Source: JBFAPK01 sp040676675 (lineage in GTDB: Bacteria > Actinomycetota > Actinomycetes > Mycobacteriales > Micromonosporaceae). Taken from it: a stretch of DNA of 64,000 bases. The DNA is taken from the NCBI RefSeq assembly GCF_040676675.1, contig NZ_JBFAPK010000001.1, positions 558,001-622,000 of the forward strand. The letters run 5' to 3'. The translations under genes and the position numbers were made by a program. Shown here in pieces: positions 52,046-60,043 of this stretch. The notes beneath the pieces were generated by a model. The model was not told the DNA's origin. It was given only the letters and a program-made list of their open reading frames with translations, and ran no database searches. Position 1 is the first letter of the stretch; every line of letters starts with the position of its first letter.

Positions 52046-53523
52046 GGGGCCGGTACCGGCGCGGCGGCGCTTTCCGGGCGCTCCGTCCGCGTCGGGCGGC
52101 GCAGCCTCAGCGCCGGGGCCCAGGCGAGGAACGCGATCGGGTAGAGCAGGTACCCGAACCGGGTGGAGGGCATCAGCAGGATCGCGGCGAGCAGCCCGTA
52201 CCCGCAGATCATCGCCGCCGCCGCGGCGGTGCGCGGCGGGCGGCGGGCGAGCCGGACGGCGATGGCCAGCCCGGCCGCGCCGAGCAGCGCGGCGGCCAGG
52301 ACCCGGCCGTCTGGCAGCCCGCTGGCGATCAGGTGGCCGGGGAACGGCGACTGCGCCGGGCTGGCGACCAGGCCGTGCCCGAGCGGGAACCGGAGCACGT
52401 TCTCGACCAGCGCGGGCGGGTCCACCAGCCAGGCCGGCAGCAGGGCGGCGACCGGTAGTCCGATGGCGCCGGCCGCGACCCGGGCACCGGTACGCCAGCC
52501 GCGGGTGCCGGCGTGAGTCAGCAGGACGAGCGCGACCGGCCAGGCGAAGAGCTTGAGCGCCCCGGCGACACCGATCACCAGGCCGGCCAGGCCGAGACGA
52601 CGGGCGGCGCAGAGCGCCAGCGCCAGCAGGCAGAGCGCGAGGACGGGCAGGTCGTCGCCGCCGGTCGCGAGGGTGAGTGCGCAGATCGGCAGCACGGTGG
52701 CGAGCTGGAGCGCCCGGACCAGCGGGTACGGGTCGGCCGAGCCGCCGGCCGCCCCGTCGCCGGCCGCCGAGCCGCCGGCGTCGACCGTCGCCGGCTGGCG
52801 CGGGTGGCGCAGCGCCGCCACGGCGAGCCCGAGCAGGACCGCGGTCACCAGCGCGAACCAGACCCGGGCGTCGCTCCACCAGCCGTCGCCGGCGAGCGCG
52901 CGGGGCAGGCCGAAGAGGGCCATGCCCGGCTGGTACGGCGTGTAGCCGAGCAACCGCTCGTCCGGCGGCAGCGCGGCGATCGCGTCGTGCCCCAGGTACG
53001 GGGTCCCGTGGTCGAGCAGCCGTGCGCCGGCCCGCTCGACCACCAGCACCTCCTCCTGGGCCCGGTCGGTGCGCCCGCCGGCGCGTTGGATCGCCTGCAG
53101 GACCAGCGGCAGCAGGGCCGTGGTGGCGAAGGTGAGCACGGTGATCGCGGTACGGGCGGCGGCGCTGGCCAGCGGCGTGCCGCCGTGCCGCCGCCGGAGC
53201 AGCAGTTGCCCGCCGACGAGCAGGGCGGCGAGCAGGTATCCGACCGTGGCCACGGTTCCCCAGGCGCGGTGCGGCAGGAGCGTCGAGGTGGCGGCGGTGA
53301 CGGCGGCGAAGGCGGCGGAGAGCGCGTACAGGCCGAGGTCGGCGGCGAGGCCACCGGCCAGCCGGTCGAGCCGCGACCAGCGGGAACCGCCTCCCGAGCG
53401 GGCGGTGGGCGCGTCGGGCGCCGGGCCGCGGGACGACGCCGTGCTGCCGGTGGGCGTGGTTCTGCCGGGGTCACGCCGCAGCGGCGGGACTGCGTTGCCG
53501 GTGGGCTGGTCGGCGGGGATCAC
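52042..53523 (-). CDS. GT87-like polyprenyl-mannose-dependent mannosyltransferase
   Basis: 493 residues. About eleven hydrophobic segments with the GT-C first loop (QEEVLVVERAGARLLDHGTPY, with the E/R/Y residues common in this group), GVAGALKLFAWPVALVLL in the middle, and a Pro/Ala tail. Such enzymes mannosylate phosphatidylinositol or lipoglycans outside the membrane. GTG 53523 overlaps the stop of the upstream GGDEF-EAL gene by 4 bases. It is the second gene of a four-gene coupled operon. Confidence 0.82.
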   Translation of the reverse strand: MIPADQPTGNAVPPLRRDPGRTTPTGSTASSRGPAPDAPTARSGGGSRWSRLDRLAGGLAADLGLYALSAAFAAVTAATSTLLPHRAWGTVATVGYLLAALLVGGQLLLRRRHGGTPLASAAARTAITVLTFATTALLPLVLQAIQRAGGRTDRAQEEVLVVERAGARLLDHGTPYLGHDAIAALPPDERLLGYTPYQPGMALFGLPRALAGDGWWSDARVWFALVTAVLLGLAVAALRHPRQPATVDAGGSAAGDGAAGGSADPYPLVRALQLATVLPICALTLATGGDDLPVLALCLLALALCAARRLGLAGLVIGVAGALKLFAWPVALVLLTHAGTRGWRTGARVAAGAIGLPVAALLPAWLVDPPALVENVLRFPLGHGLVASPAQSPFPGHLIASGLPDGRVLAAALLGAAGLAIAVRLARRPPRTAAAAAMICGYGLLAAILLMPSTRFGYLLYPIAFLAWAPALRLRRPTRTERPESAAAPVPAP

Positions 53524-56063
53524 GCCGGCAAGTGTGGCAGACGGTCGGGGCGTACCCGGCCGCTCGGCCGGCGGCCGGGGGCGATCCGGATCACCGAGCC
53601 CTCGTCGTGCAGCGCCGGGGCGAGGGTGCCGGGTCGGCCGCCGGAGCCGCGGCGTAGCGCGGCGAGCAGCCGCTGGGCCGGCATGGCGCGGCCGAAGAGG
53701 TGGCCCTGCCCGGCGGCGCAGCCGAGTTCCCAGAGCGCGGCTCGCTGCGGCTCGCTCTCCACCCCCTCGGCGACGACCATCAGGTCGAGGCTGCGGCCGA
53801 GGTCGACGGTGGAGCGGATGACCGCGGCGGCCTCGGGCGAGGTCTCCATGCTCATCACGAACGCCCGGTCGATCTTGAGCTCGTGCACCGGGATCCGGGA
53901 GAGGACGGAGAGCGACGAGTAGCCGGTGCCGAAGTCGTCGAGCGCGAGCCGTACGCCGGCGTCGCGGAGCTGCCCGAGAACCTGGTCTACCACCTCGAGC
54001 TGGCTGATGGTGAGGGTCTCGGTGAGTTCCAGGATGAGCAGGTCCGAGGGGAGCTGGTGGGCGCGTAGCCGGGCCAGTACGGAGCCGGGAAAGCGGGGGT
54101 CGAGCAGGCTGCGCGGCGAGACGTTGACCGCCACCGGCAGCTCGAAGCCGGCCTCCCGCCAGCTCTTGGCGGCGACGAGGGACTGGTCGAGCACGGCCTC
54201 GGCGAAGGCGGGCAGCAGTCCGGAGCGCTCGACGGTCTCCAGGAACCGCAGCGGGTCCATCATCCCGTGCACCGGGTGCTGCCACCGGGTCAGCGCCTCC
54301 GCCGCGATCACCTCGCCGGTGCCGAGGTCCACGATTGGCTGGAAGTTCACGGTGAACTCGTGGTCGGCGACCGCCCGGGGCAGGTCGCCGCCGAGGGCGA
54401 GCCGGCCCAGATCCGCGGTGTCCCGGGTCGGTACGTACGTGGCGACCCGGCGGTTGGTCCGTTTCGCCTGGTACATCGCGACGTCGGCGCGGCGCAGCAG
54501 CTCGGCCATGCCGCCGCCGGTGCTGGGCGCGATGGCGATGCCGCCGCTGGCCTCGACGTTGATCCGCATGCCGTCGAGGTCGATCGGCTGGTGCAGCGCG
54601 GCCAGCAGGGCCTCCGCCCGGTGGGCGGCGACCGCCGGGGCCGGCACCCCGCGCAGCAGGATGGCGAACTCGTCGCCGCCGAGCCGGGCCACCAGGTCGC
54701 CGTCCTGGCTCGCGGCGCGCAGCCGTTCGGCGACCTGGACCAGTACCCGGTCCCCGGCGGCGTGACCGAGGGTGTCGTTGACCTCCTTGAAGTGGTTGAG
54801 GTCGACCAGGAGCAGTGCGGTGACGCCCTCGGCGCGGCGCCGGTTGAGCTGTTCGTTGCCCTGTTCCAGCAGGTACCGCCGGTTCGCCAGGCCGGTGAGC
54901 GCGTCGTGGGTGGCGGCGTGGGCGTGGTCGTCGGCGACCCGGGCCAGCTCGGCGTAGGCGGACGCGTTGCGGATCGCGGTGCAGAGGGCGGAGGTGAACG
55001 TACGCAGGGTGTAGCTCTCGCGTTCGGAGAGCACGACGGCGCCGCGGAACCGGAGTCGGAGCGTACCCAGGTCCTCCTCGCCATCGCGGCCCTCCAGCCG
55101 GCTCTCGATGACGGGGTTTGCGCTGGCCGTGGCGGTGCCGGCCGGGCCGTCGTAGCCGATGCCCTGCGCGGTGCCCCGGATCAGCCGCGGCCCGTCCGGA
55201 CCGACCAGCTCGATCTCGATCTCGTCGGCGGAGAAGAGGCGGGCGGCACTGGTCACCGCGGTGGTCAGCACCGCGTCGAGGTCGACGTTGTTGAGGGCGT
55301 CGGTGGCGCTGGCCAGGCGCTGCCAGGCGTCCCGCTCGGAGCGGCTGCGCAGGCGGCTCGACGACCAGAGGTGCAGGCTCAGCGCGAGCGGCGGTATCAC
55401 GAGGAGCAGGCGGGCGTCGCCGTTGAGCGTGAGGATGCCGATGGTGAGCAGCGTGACGACGAAGCGGGCCAGCAGCGAGCCGAGCCGGATGTCCCAGTTC
55501 AGCCTCAGCAGTTGGCGGATCGGCCGCCGGGTGGCGAACGCGATGGCGGCGGTGGTGAAGCCCTCGTCGAGGGCGGTCACCGCGATCAGGGCGAGGGCGA
55601 CGGTACCGACGTCGGCGGTGGGGCGGTCTCCGGTGGCGTGGTGCCCCAGCGCCACGAAGATGAGTCCAGCCGTGGCCGCGCCCAGGGTTTCCTTGGCGAC
55701 GCCGAAGGCTCCCTTCATCGGACCGACTCTCGCGACGAACTTGCTGATGGCGATTCCGGCGGCGGTCGTGAGGACCACCCAGGACGGCGGGGCGACGGCC
55801 AGCCCGACCAGGAAGGCCACCTCCGTCCAGGAGATGCCCTGCTGGTTGGCGCCGATCCGGACCCGGACCATGACGCGGTTGGCGACGAGGACCGCGAAGA
55901 CCAGGGTCAGTACCAGGTAGAGCGGTGGCCTCGGCCCCGCCGCGGTGACGGCGAGGTATCCCGCCATGGCCAGGGCGGCGATCCCCAATACGACGACGAG
56001 ACCGACAAGCAGCTGTAGCCGCCGATCGGTCGCGTTGTCGTCGGATCCTCTGGCGCTGGCCAC
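53520..56063 (-). CDS. Membrane GGDEF-EAL protein (c-di-GMP turnover)
   Basis: 847 residues. An N-terminal multi-helix membrane sensor (about 16-230; seven to eight segments, Gly/Ala-rich) is followed by a coiled segment and a GAF-like domain (about 250-375), a GGDEF domain (about 382-545; ARLGGDEFA, motif 462-466), and an EAL domain (about 560-815; E589-A-L, DDFGTGYSS, and EGVE). Both catalytic signatures look intact, so it could make and degrade c-di-GMP. The RxxD inhibitory site five residues before GGDEF is absent (QDGD). GTG 56063 has GAGGGACAGG upstream. First gene of the overlapping operon with a GT87-like enzyme and two crcB genes. Confidence 0.93.
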   Translation of the reverse strand: MASARGSDDNATDRRLQLLVGLVVVLGIAALAMAGYLAVTAAGPRPPLYLVLTLVFAVLVANRVMVRVRIGANQQGISWTEVAFLVGLAVAPPSWVVLTTAAGIAISKFVARVGPMKGAFGVAKETLGAATAGLIFVALGHHATGDRPTADVGTVALALIAVTALDEGFTTAAIAFATRRPIRQLLRLNWDIRLGSLLARFVVTLLTIGILTLNGDARLLLVIPPLALSLHLWSSSRLRSRSERDAWQRLASATDALNNVDLDAVLTTAVTSAARLFSADEIEIELVGPDGPRLIRGTAQGIGYDGPAGTATASANPVIESRLEGRDGEEDLGTLRLRFRGAVVLSERESYTLRTFTSALCTAIRNASAYAELARVADDHAHAATHDALTGLANRRYLLEQGNEQLNRRRAEGVTALLLVDLNHFKEVNDTLGHAAGDRVLVQVAERLRAASQDGDLVARLGGDEFAILLRGVPAPAVAAHRAEALLAALHQPIDLDGMRINVEASGGIAIAPSTGGGMAELLRRADVAMYQAKRTNRRVATYVPTRDTADLGRLALGGDLPRAVADHEFTVNFQPIVDLGTGEVIAAEALTRWQHPVHGMMDPLRFLETVERSGLLPAFAEAVLDQSLVAAKSWREAGFELPVAVNVSPRSLLDPRFPGSVLARLRAHQLPSDLLILELTETLTISQLEVVDQVLGQLRDAGVRLALDDFGTGYSSLSVLSRIPVHELKIDRAFVMSMETSPEAAAVIRSTVDLGRSLDLMVVAEGVESEPQRAALWELGCAAGQGHLFGRAMPAQRLLAALRRGSGGRPGTLAPALHDEGSVIRIAPGRRPSGRVRPDRLPHLPA

Positions 56064-57000
56064 CCCTGTCCCTCGCTGCGACGCCGGATCGCGGGTGCGA
56101 TAAGGCTACTCGCTGCCGGGTGATCGGGGTGTCACGCCCGGGTCTCGTCACTCCCAGTCGAGGCCACGCATGGCTTCCTCCTCCGGTGAGCGCATCATCT
56201 TTCACCGCCGGTGGGCGTCGATGGCTTGGTGGAGGGAAGCTTATGGGATAGTCCGAGAATTTCGCGCGGCTATGTGCCGGTATACGCAGTATAAGCCAAC
56301 TCGCCAATAAGCTGTCACTGGCTGTCCGGATCGCGCGACGTTCCGCATATACGGCCCGTCGATAATGGTTCGAAGCGACGTTCGCTTCGGGAATGTTCCC
56401 AGTTTCCGGTCATCATTCTGCAACAAAGTCACAAAGCTACGTTCGGCCACCGATCGACTGCGGATGGTTGGCCGTTCTCGGTTCGTCGAATGGTCGTCGC
56501 CGCTGCGTTCCGCGGCCATGCCGATGCAATATCGCCCGGCCGTGCAGGTCGTCCGCGCCGTCGACCCGGCTCGGCCGCACGGGACAGTGAGCCGCGTCCG
56601 CCCAGCTGTCAGGAAGTTTTGATCCAAAATCTTCGATCTATATCACGCCGCGTCGGAGCGTGCGCCAGCGGGCGCGGATCCGGAAATTCGATCCGTACGA
56701 TTCCCCGCAAAAGCCCTGCAAGCCTCTCCGGTAATCGGCCGCGCCCGGGGTCGGGATGCTCGCCCCGCCTCTGGATATACGGTTCCCCGGCCCGAAGGGA
56801 TCATCCATCGTTCGTATCTTCACCGACGACTTCGAGGGCGATGTCGGTGACCTTCCCGGGTGGCGAATCCGCACCGGGCCAATGGCGTGCCCATTCGAAC
56901 GCCTGATCGAGTGCGATCGGTATTGTCGTCGTCCACGTAGCGAAACGCCCGAGGCGCCGCGCCGCCCCGACGGGGTTTCCCGGCTCGATAAGCTCGATCG
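56064..57000. other. 937-bp gap upstream of moaC with an A/T-richer core
   Basis: The stretch 56,220-56,760 is visibly less GC-rich than the rest of the window (many AT-rich words such as GATCCAAAATC and AATTTCGCGCG). Short open frames exist on both strands (56241-56627 minus, 56756-57004 plus) but neither has recognisable sequence or clear codon bias. It may be a relic of transferred DNA or a long regulatory region. Confidence 0.55.
56989..57000 (+). promoter_or_regulatory. Leaderless -10 element for moaC-mogA
   Basis: TAAGCT at 56989-56994 with six bases to the GTG start and no Shine-Dalgarno. Confidence 0.6.
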
Positions 57001-57492
57001 GTGACCGAGGCCGTAGAACTCACCCATGTCGACTCCGCCGGCGCCGCCAGGATGGTGGACGTCTCCGGCAAGGAGGTGACCGGGCGCCGCGCCGTCGCCG
57101 CCGGCCGGCTGCGCACCACCGCCGAGGTGGTCAAACTGCTGCGCCGGGACGGGCTGCCGAAGGGGGACGCGCTCGCCGTGGCCCGGATCGCCGGCATCAT
57201 GGGCGCCAAGCGGACCCCCGACCTGATCCCGCTCTGCCACCCGATCGCCCTGCACGGGGTGACCGTCGAACTGACCCTCGCCGACGCGGGCGTGGAGATC
57301 GTCGCGACCGTCCGTACCGCCGACCGTACGGGCGTGGAGATGGAGGCGTTGACCGCCGTCGCCACGGCCGGGCTCGCCCTGATCGACATGGTCAAGGCCG
57401 TCGACCCGGCCGCCTCGATCGAGCGGGTACGCGTCCTGCGCAAGGAGGGCGGCAAGACCGGCGACTGGACCCGTCCCGAGGACCGGCCGTGA
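57001..57492 (+). CDS. moaC: Cyclic pyranopterin monophosphate synthase MoaC
   Basis: 163 residues. MoaC completes the formation of cPMP, the first stable intermediate of molybdenum cofactor. ARMVDVSGKEVTGRRAVAAG, GIMGAKRTPDLIPLCHPI (catalytic Lys and His) and GVEMEALTAVATAGLALIDM with the conserved KAVDP are present. The GTG start fits the leaderless promoter. Its stop overlaps the next start by 4 bases. Confidence 0.96.
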   Translation: MTEAVELTHVDSAGAARMVDVSGKEVTGRRAVAAGRLRTTAEVVKLLRRDGLPKGDALAVARIAGIMGAKRTPDLIPLCHPIALHGVTVELTLADAGVEIVATVRTADRTGVEMEALTAVATAGLALIDMVKAVDPAASIERVRVLRKEGGKTGDWTRPEDRP

Positions 57493-57980
57493 TCCGGGCG
57501 CGGGTCGTGGTGGCTTCGAACCGGGCCTCGGCCGGGGTGTACGCCGACACGAGCGGGCCACTGCTCGTGGCGGGGCTGCGCGAACTGGGCTGCGAGGTCG
57601 ACGAGCCGGTCGTCGTGCCGGACGGGGATCCGGTCGGCGCCGCGCTGCGCCAGGCCCACGCCGACGGCGTCGACGTCGTGGTGACCAGCGGCGGCACCGG
57701 CGTCAGCCCGACGGACCGCACCCCGGAGGTGACCCGGAGCCTGCTCGACTACGAGGTCCCCGGGATCGCCGAGGCGATCCGGGCACACGGCCGGACCAAG
57801 GTACCGAGCGCCGCGCTCTCCCGTGGGCTGGCCGGGGTGATCGGGCGGACGCTGGTGGTCAACCTGCCCGGCTCGACCGGCGGCGCGCGCGACGGGCTCG
57901 CCGTGCTCGGACCGATCCTCACGCACGCCGTGGAGCAGCTGCGCGGCGGCGACCACCCGCAGCCCCCGCCCGCGGGCTGA
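57489..57980 (+). CDS. mogA: Molybdopterin adenylyltransferase-type protein MogA/MoaB
   Basis: 163 residues. It activates molybdopterin with AMP before molybdenum insertion. The motif VVVTSGGTGVSPTDRTPE and the glycine-rich NLPGSTGGARDGL are diagnostic. GTG overlaps the moaC stop (GTGA). The C-terminal tail is Pro-rich. A repeat-filled gap of 288 bases separates it from moeA. Confidence 0.93.
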   Translation: MIRARVVVASNRASAGVYADTSGPLLVAGLRELGCEVDEPVVVPDGDPVGAALRQAHADGVDVVVTSGGTGVSPTDRTPEVTRSLLDYEVPGIAEAIRAHGRTKVPSAALSRGLAGVIGRTLVVNLPGSTGGARDGLAVLGPILTHAVEQLRGGDHPQPPPAG

Positions 57981-57995
57981 GTCCCGGCCGGGCCG

Positions 57996-58127
57996 CCGCC
58001 AGGGAGGCCGGGGGCCGGCCTGCCCGGCGATCGGACGCAGCGCCGAGGTAGCCGAGGGTCGGTCTCCCGGTGATCGGACGCGTCGCCGGGGAGGCCGAGG
58101 GTCGGTCTGCCGGGTGATCGAACGCAT
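57996..58127. repeat. Three tandem repeats, period 43-44 bp
   Basis: Each copy contains GATCG(G/A)ACGC (58029, 58072, 58116) preceded by GGCCGGCC/GGTCGGTCT-type sequence and AG(G/C)CCGAGGG in the second and third. The array lies in the gap between mogA and moeA and has no reading frame of its own. Confidence 0.8.
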
Positions 58128-58268
58128 CGCCGCGTCGGTCCGTGCGCGGCGATAGGCTCGGAGCCAGGGCCGGCAGGGCGACACCCGCCGGCCGTGCCCA
58201 GGAAGGAAGGTTCGCGCCGTGCGCCCGAGAGCTGAGCTTGCCGCCCCCCTCGCCCGGGACGCCGACCG

Positions 58269-59528
58269 GTGAACGTGGAGGCGACCAGCCGGCCGGCCGA
58301 CTCCCTCGCCGCCGCCGCGCCCGTGGACTGGCAGGACGCCCGGCTCCTGGTGCACGCCGCCGGGCGGGCCGCCGCGCTCCCCGCCGTCGAGCTGCCCGTC
58401 GCGGACGCGGACGGCACGACGCTGGCCGAGCCCCTGGCTCCCCGTACCGACCTGCCGGCCTTCCCGACCTCCAGTGTGGACGGATGGGCCGTGCGCGGTA
58501 CCGGTCCGTGGCGGGTGGTGGGGCGCGCCCTCGCCGGCAGCACGCCGGCACCGCTGGCCGAGGACGGTACGGCGATGGAGATCGCGACCGGGGCGATGCT
58601 TCCCGACGGGGCGACCGGGGTGCTCCGGATCGAGGAGTCGGGGCGCGACGCCGACGGGCGGGTCACCGGCACGCTGCGGGACACCCCGGAGTGGCGTACC
58701 CCGGGCGAGGAGGCGCGGGCCGGCGAGGAGCTGCTGCCGGCCGGTACCCCGGTCGACCCCGGGGTGATCGGGCTGGCCGCCTCGTGCGGCCACGACGCGC
58801 TCGCGGTGCGCCCGGCCCCGCGCGCCGCGCTGCTCATCTTCGGCGACGAGCTGCTGACCGCCGGCGTGCCCGGCGCCGGCCGGGTGCGGGACGCGCTCGG
58901 CCCCGCCGTACCGGCCTGGCTGCGCCGCCACGGCGCCGCGATCGACGCCCGGGACGTCATCGGCCCGGTGGCCGACACCCTCCCCGCGCACGTGGCGGCG
59001 CTGCGCACCGCCCTCGACCGCGCCGACCTCGTCTGCACCACCGGCGGCACCATGCGCGGCCCGGTCGACCACCTGCATCCGGCGCTGGCCGAACTCGGCG
59101 CCGAGTACGTGGTCAACACGGTGGCCGTACGCCCCGGTTTCCCGATGCTGCTGGCCCGGGTTGCCGGCACCGACGGCCGGGACCGGTTCGTGGCCGGGCT
59201 GCCCGGCAACCCGCAGTCGGCGATCGTCGCGCTGGTCTCCCTCGTCGCCCCGCTGCTGGCCGGGCTCCGGGGTCGGCCGGTGCCGGTGCTGCCGCAGGTC
59301 ACGCTCGCGGAGCCGATCCACGGTCGCGGCGACTACACCCATCTGGCGCTGGTCCGCGTCGATCCGGCGACGGGCGCGGCCCGCCCGCTCCGGCACGTGG
59401 GATCGGCGATGCTGCGCGGGCTGGCCCAGGCCGACGGGTTCGCGGTCGTGCGGCCCGGCACCCGTGGCGAGCCCGGCCAGCGCGTACCCCTCGTACCGCT
59501 GCCCCTGACGATCGGAGAGCGACCGTGA
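58269..59528 (+). CDS. moeA: Molybdopterin molybdenumtransferase MoeA
   Basis: 419 residues. MoeA inserts molybdate into adenylated molybdopterin. The N-terminal domains show LPAFPTSSVDGWAVRG, MEIATGAMLPDGATGVLRIE and the middle MoCF domain LIFGDEL...CTTGGTMRGPVDHL and GLPGNPQSAIVAL. GTG 58269 has a weak Shine-Dalgarno. Its stop overlaps moaE by 4 bases. Confidence 0.95.
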   Translation: MNVEATSRPADSLAAAAPVDWQDARLLVHAAGRAAALPAVELPVADADGTTLAEPLAPRTDLPAFPTSSVDGWAVRGTGPWRVVGRALAGSTPAPLAEDGTAMEIATGAMLPDGATGVLRIEESGRDADGRVTGTLRDTPEWRTPGEEARAGEELLPAGTPVDPGVIGLAASCGHDALAVRPAPRAALLIFGDELLTAGVPGAGRVRDALGPAVPAWLRRHGAAIDARDVIGPVADTLPAHVAALRTALDRADLVCTTGGTMRGPVDHLHPALAELGAEYVVNTVAVRPGFPMLLARVAGTDGRDRFVAGLPGNPQSAIVALVSLVAPLLAGLRGRPVPVLPQVTLAEPIHGRGDYTHLALVRVDPATGAARPLRHVGSAMLRGLAQADGFAVVRPGTRGEPGQRVPLVPLPLTIGERP

Positions 59529-59962
59529 AGTCATCCACCACCGGACGGGTCGCGCACGTCGCCGTGACCACCGAGCCGCTCGACCTCGCCGCCCACGAGG
59601 CGGCGGTCGCCGACCGGCAGGCGGGTGCCGTCGTCTCGTTCCAGGGCGTGGTACGCGACCACGATCATGGTCGCTCGGTGACCGAGCTCGAGTACGAGGG
59701 CCACCCGAGCGCACCCGACGTGCTCCGCGAGATCGTCGAGGAGATCGCCGCCGACCCGGACGTCTACGCGGTCGCCGTCTCGCACCGAATCGGGGTGCTC
59801 GCCGTCGGCGACGTGGCCCTGGTGGCGGCCGTGAGTACCGCGCACCGGGCCGCCGCCTTCGCGACCTGCGCCCGGCTGGTGGACGAGGTGAAGGCGCGCC
59901 TGCCGATCTGGAAGCGACAGCTCTTCGCCGACGGCGGCGAGGAGTGGGTCAACTGCCCCTGA
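59525..59962 (+). CDS. moaE: Molybdopterin synthase catalytic subunit MoaE
   Basis: 145 residues. Large subunit that puts the dithiolene sulfurs on cPMP together with MoaD. GAVVSFQGVVRDHDHG, ELEYEGHPS and the catalytic lysines in DEVKARLPIWKRQLFADGG are present. GTG overlaps the moeA stop (GTGA). No moaD or moaA is in the window. Confidence 0.94.
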   Translation: MKSSTTGRVAHVAVTTEPLDLAAHEAAVADRQAGAVVSFQGVVRDHDHGRSVTELEYEGHPSAPDVLREIVEEIAADPDVYAVAVSHRIGVLAVGDVALVAAVSTAHRAAAFATCARLVDEVKARLPIWKRQLFADGGEEWVNCP

Positions 59963-59993
59963 GGCCGGACCCGCGCCGATCCGGCCGCCGTGG

Positions 59994-60030
59994 CCGGTCC
60001 CGGTGCCACCGGACGGGGCGGACCGGGACC
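59994..60030. terminator. Terminator-like hairpin between moaE and GT87 gene
   Basis: CGGTCCCGGT (59994-60003) and ACCGGGACCG (60021-60030) form a 10-base stem with a 17-base loop between convergent genes. No T-tract. Confidence 0.5.
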
Positions 60031-60043
60031 GCACTCACCGCTG

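Noticed and set aside
52042..56307. One continuous minus-strand frame of about 1,420 codons
   Set aside because: Only its last third (52042-53523) matches a real GT87-like gene; the upstream part is antisense/other-frame to the GGDEF-EAL gene and has Arg/Pro-rich composition.
56241..56627. Possible 128-residue protein in the lower-GC gap (minus strand)
   Set aside because: No homology recognised, no ribosome-binding site or leaderless promoter, and no codon bias; kept only as part of the gap description.
56756..57004. Possible 82-residue gene overlapping moaC by 4 bases (plus strand)
   Set aside because: The overlap looks like coupling, but the sequence is low-complexity and moaC already has its own leaderless -10 within this frame.
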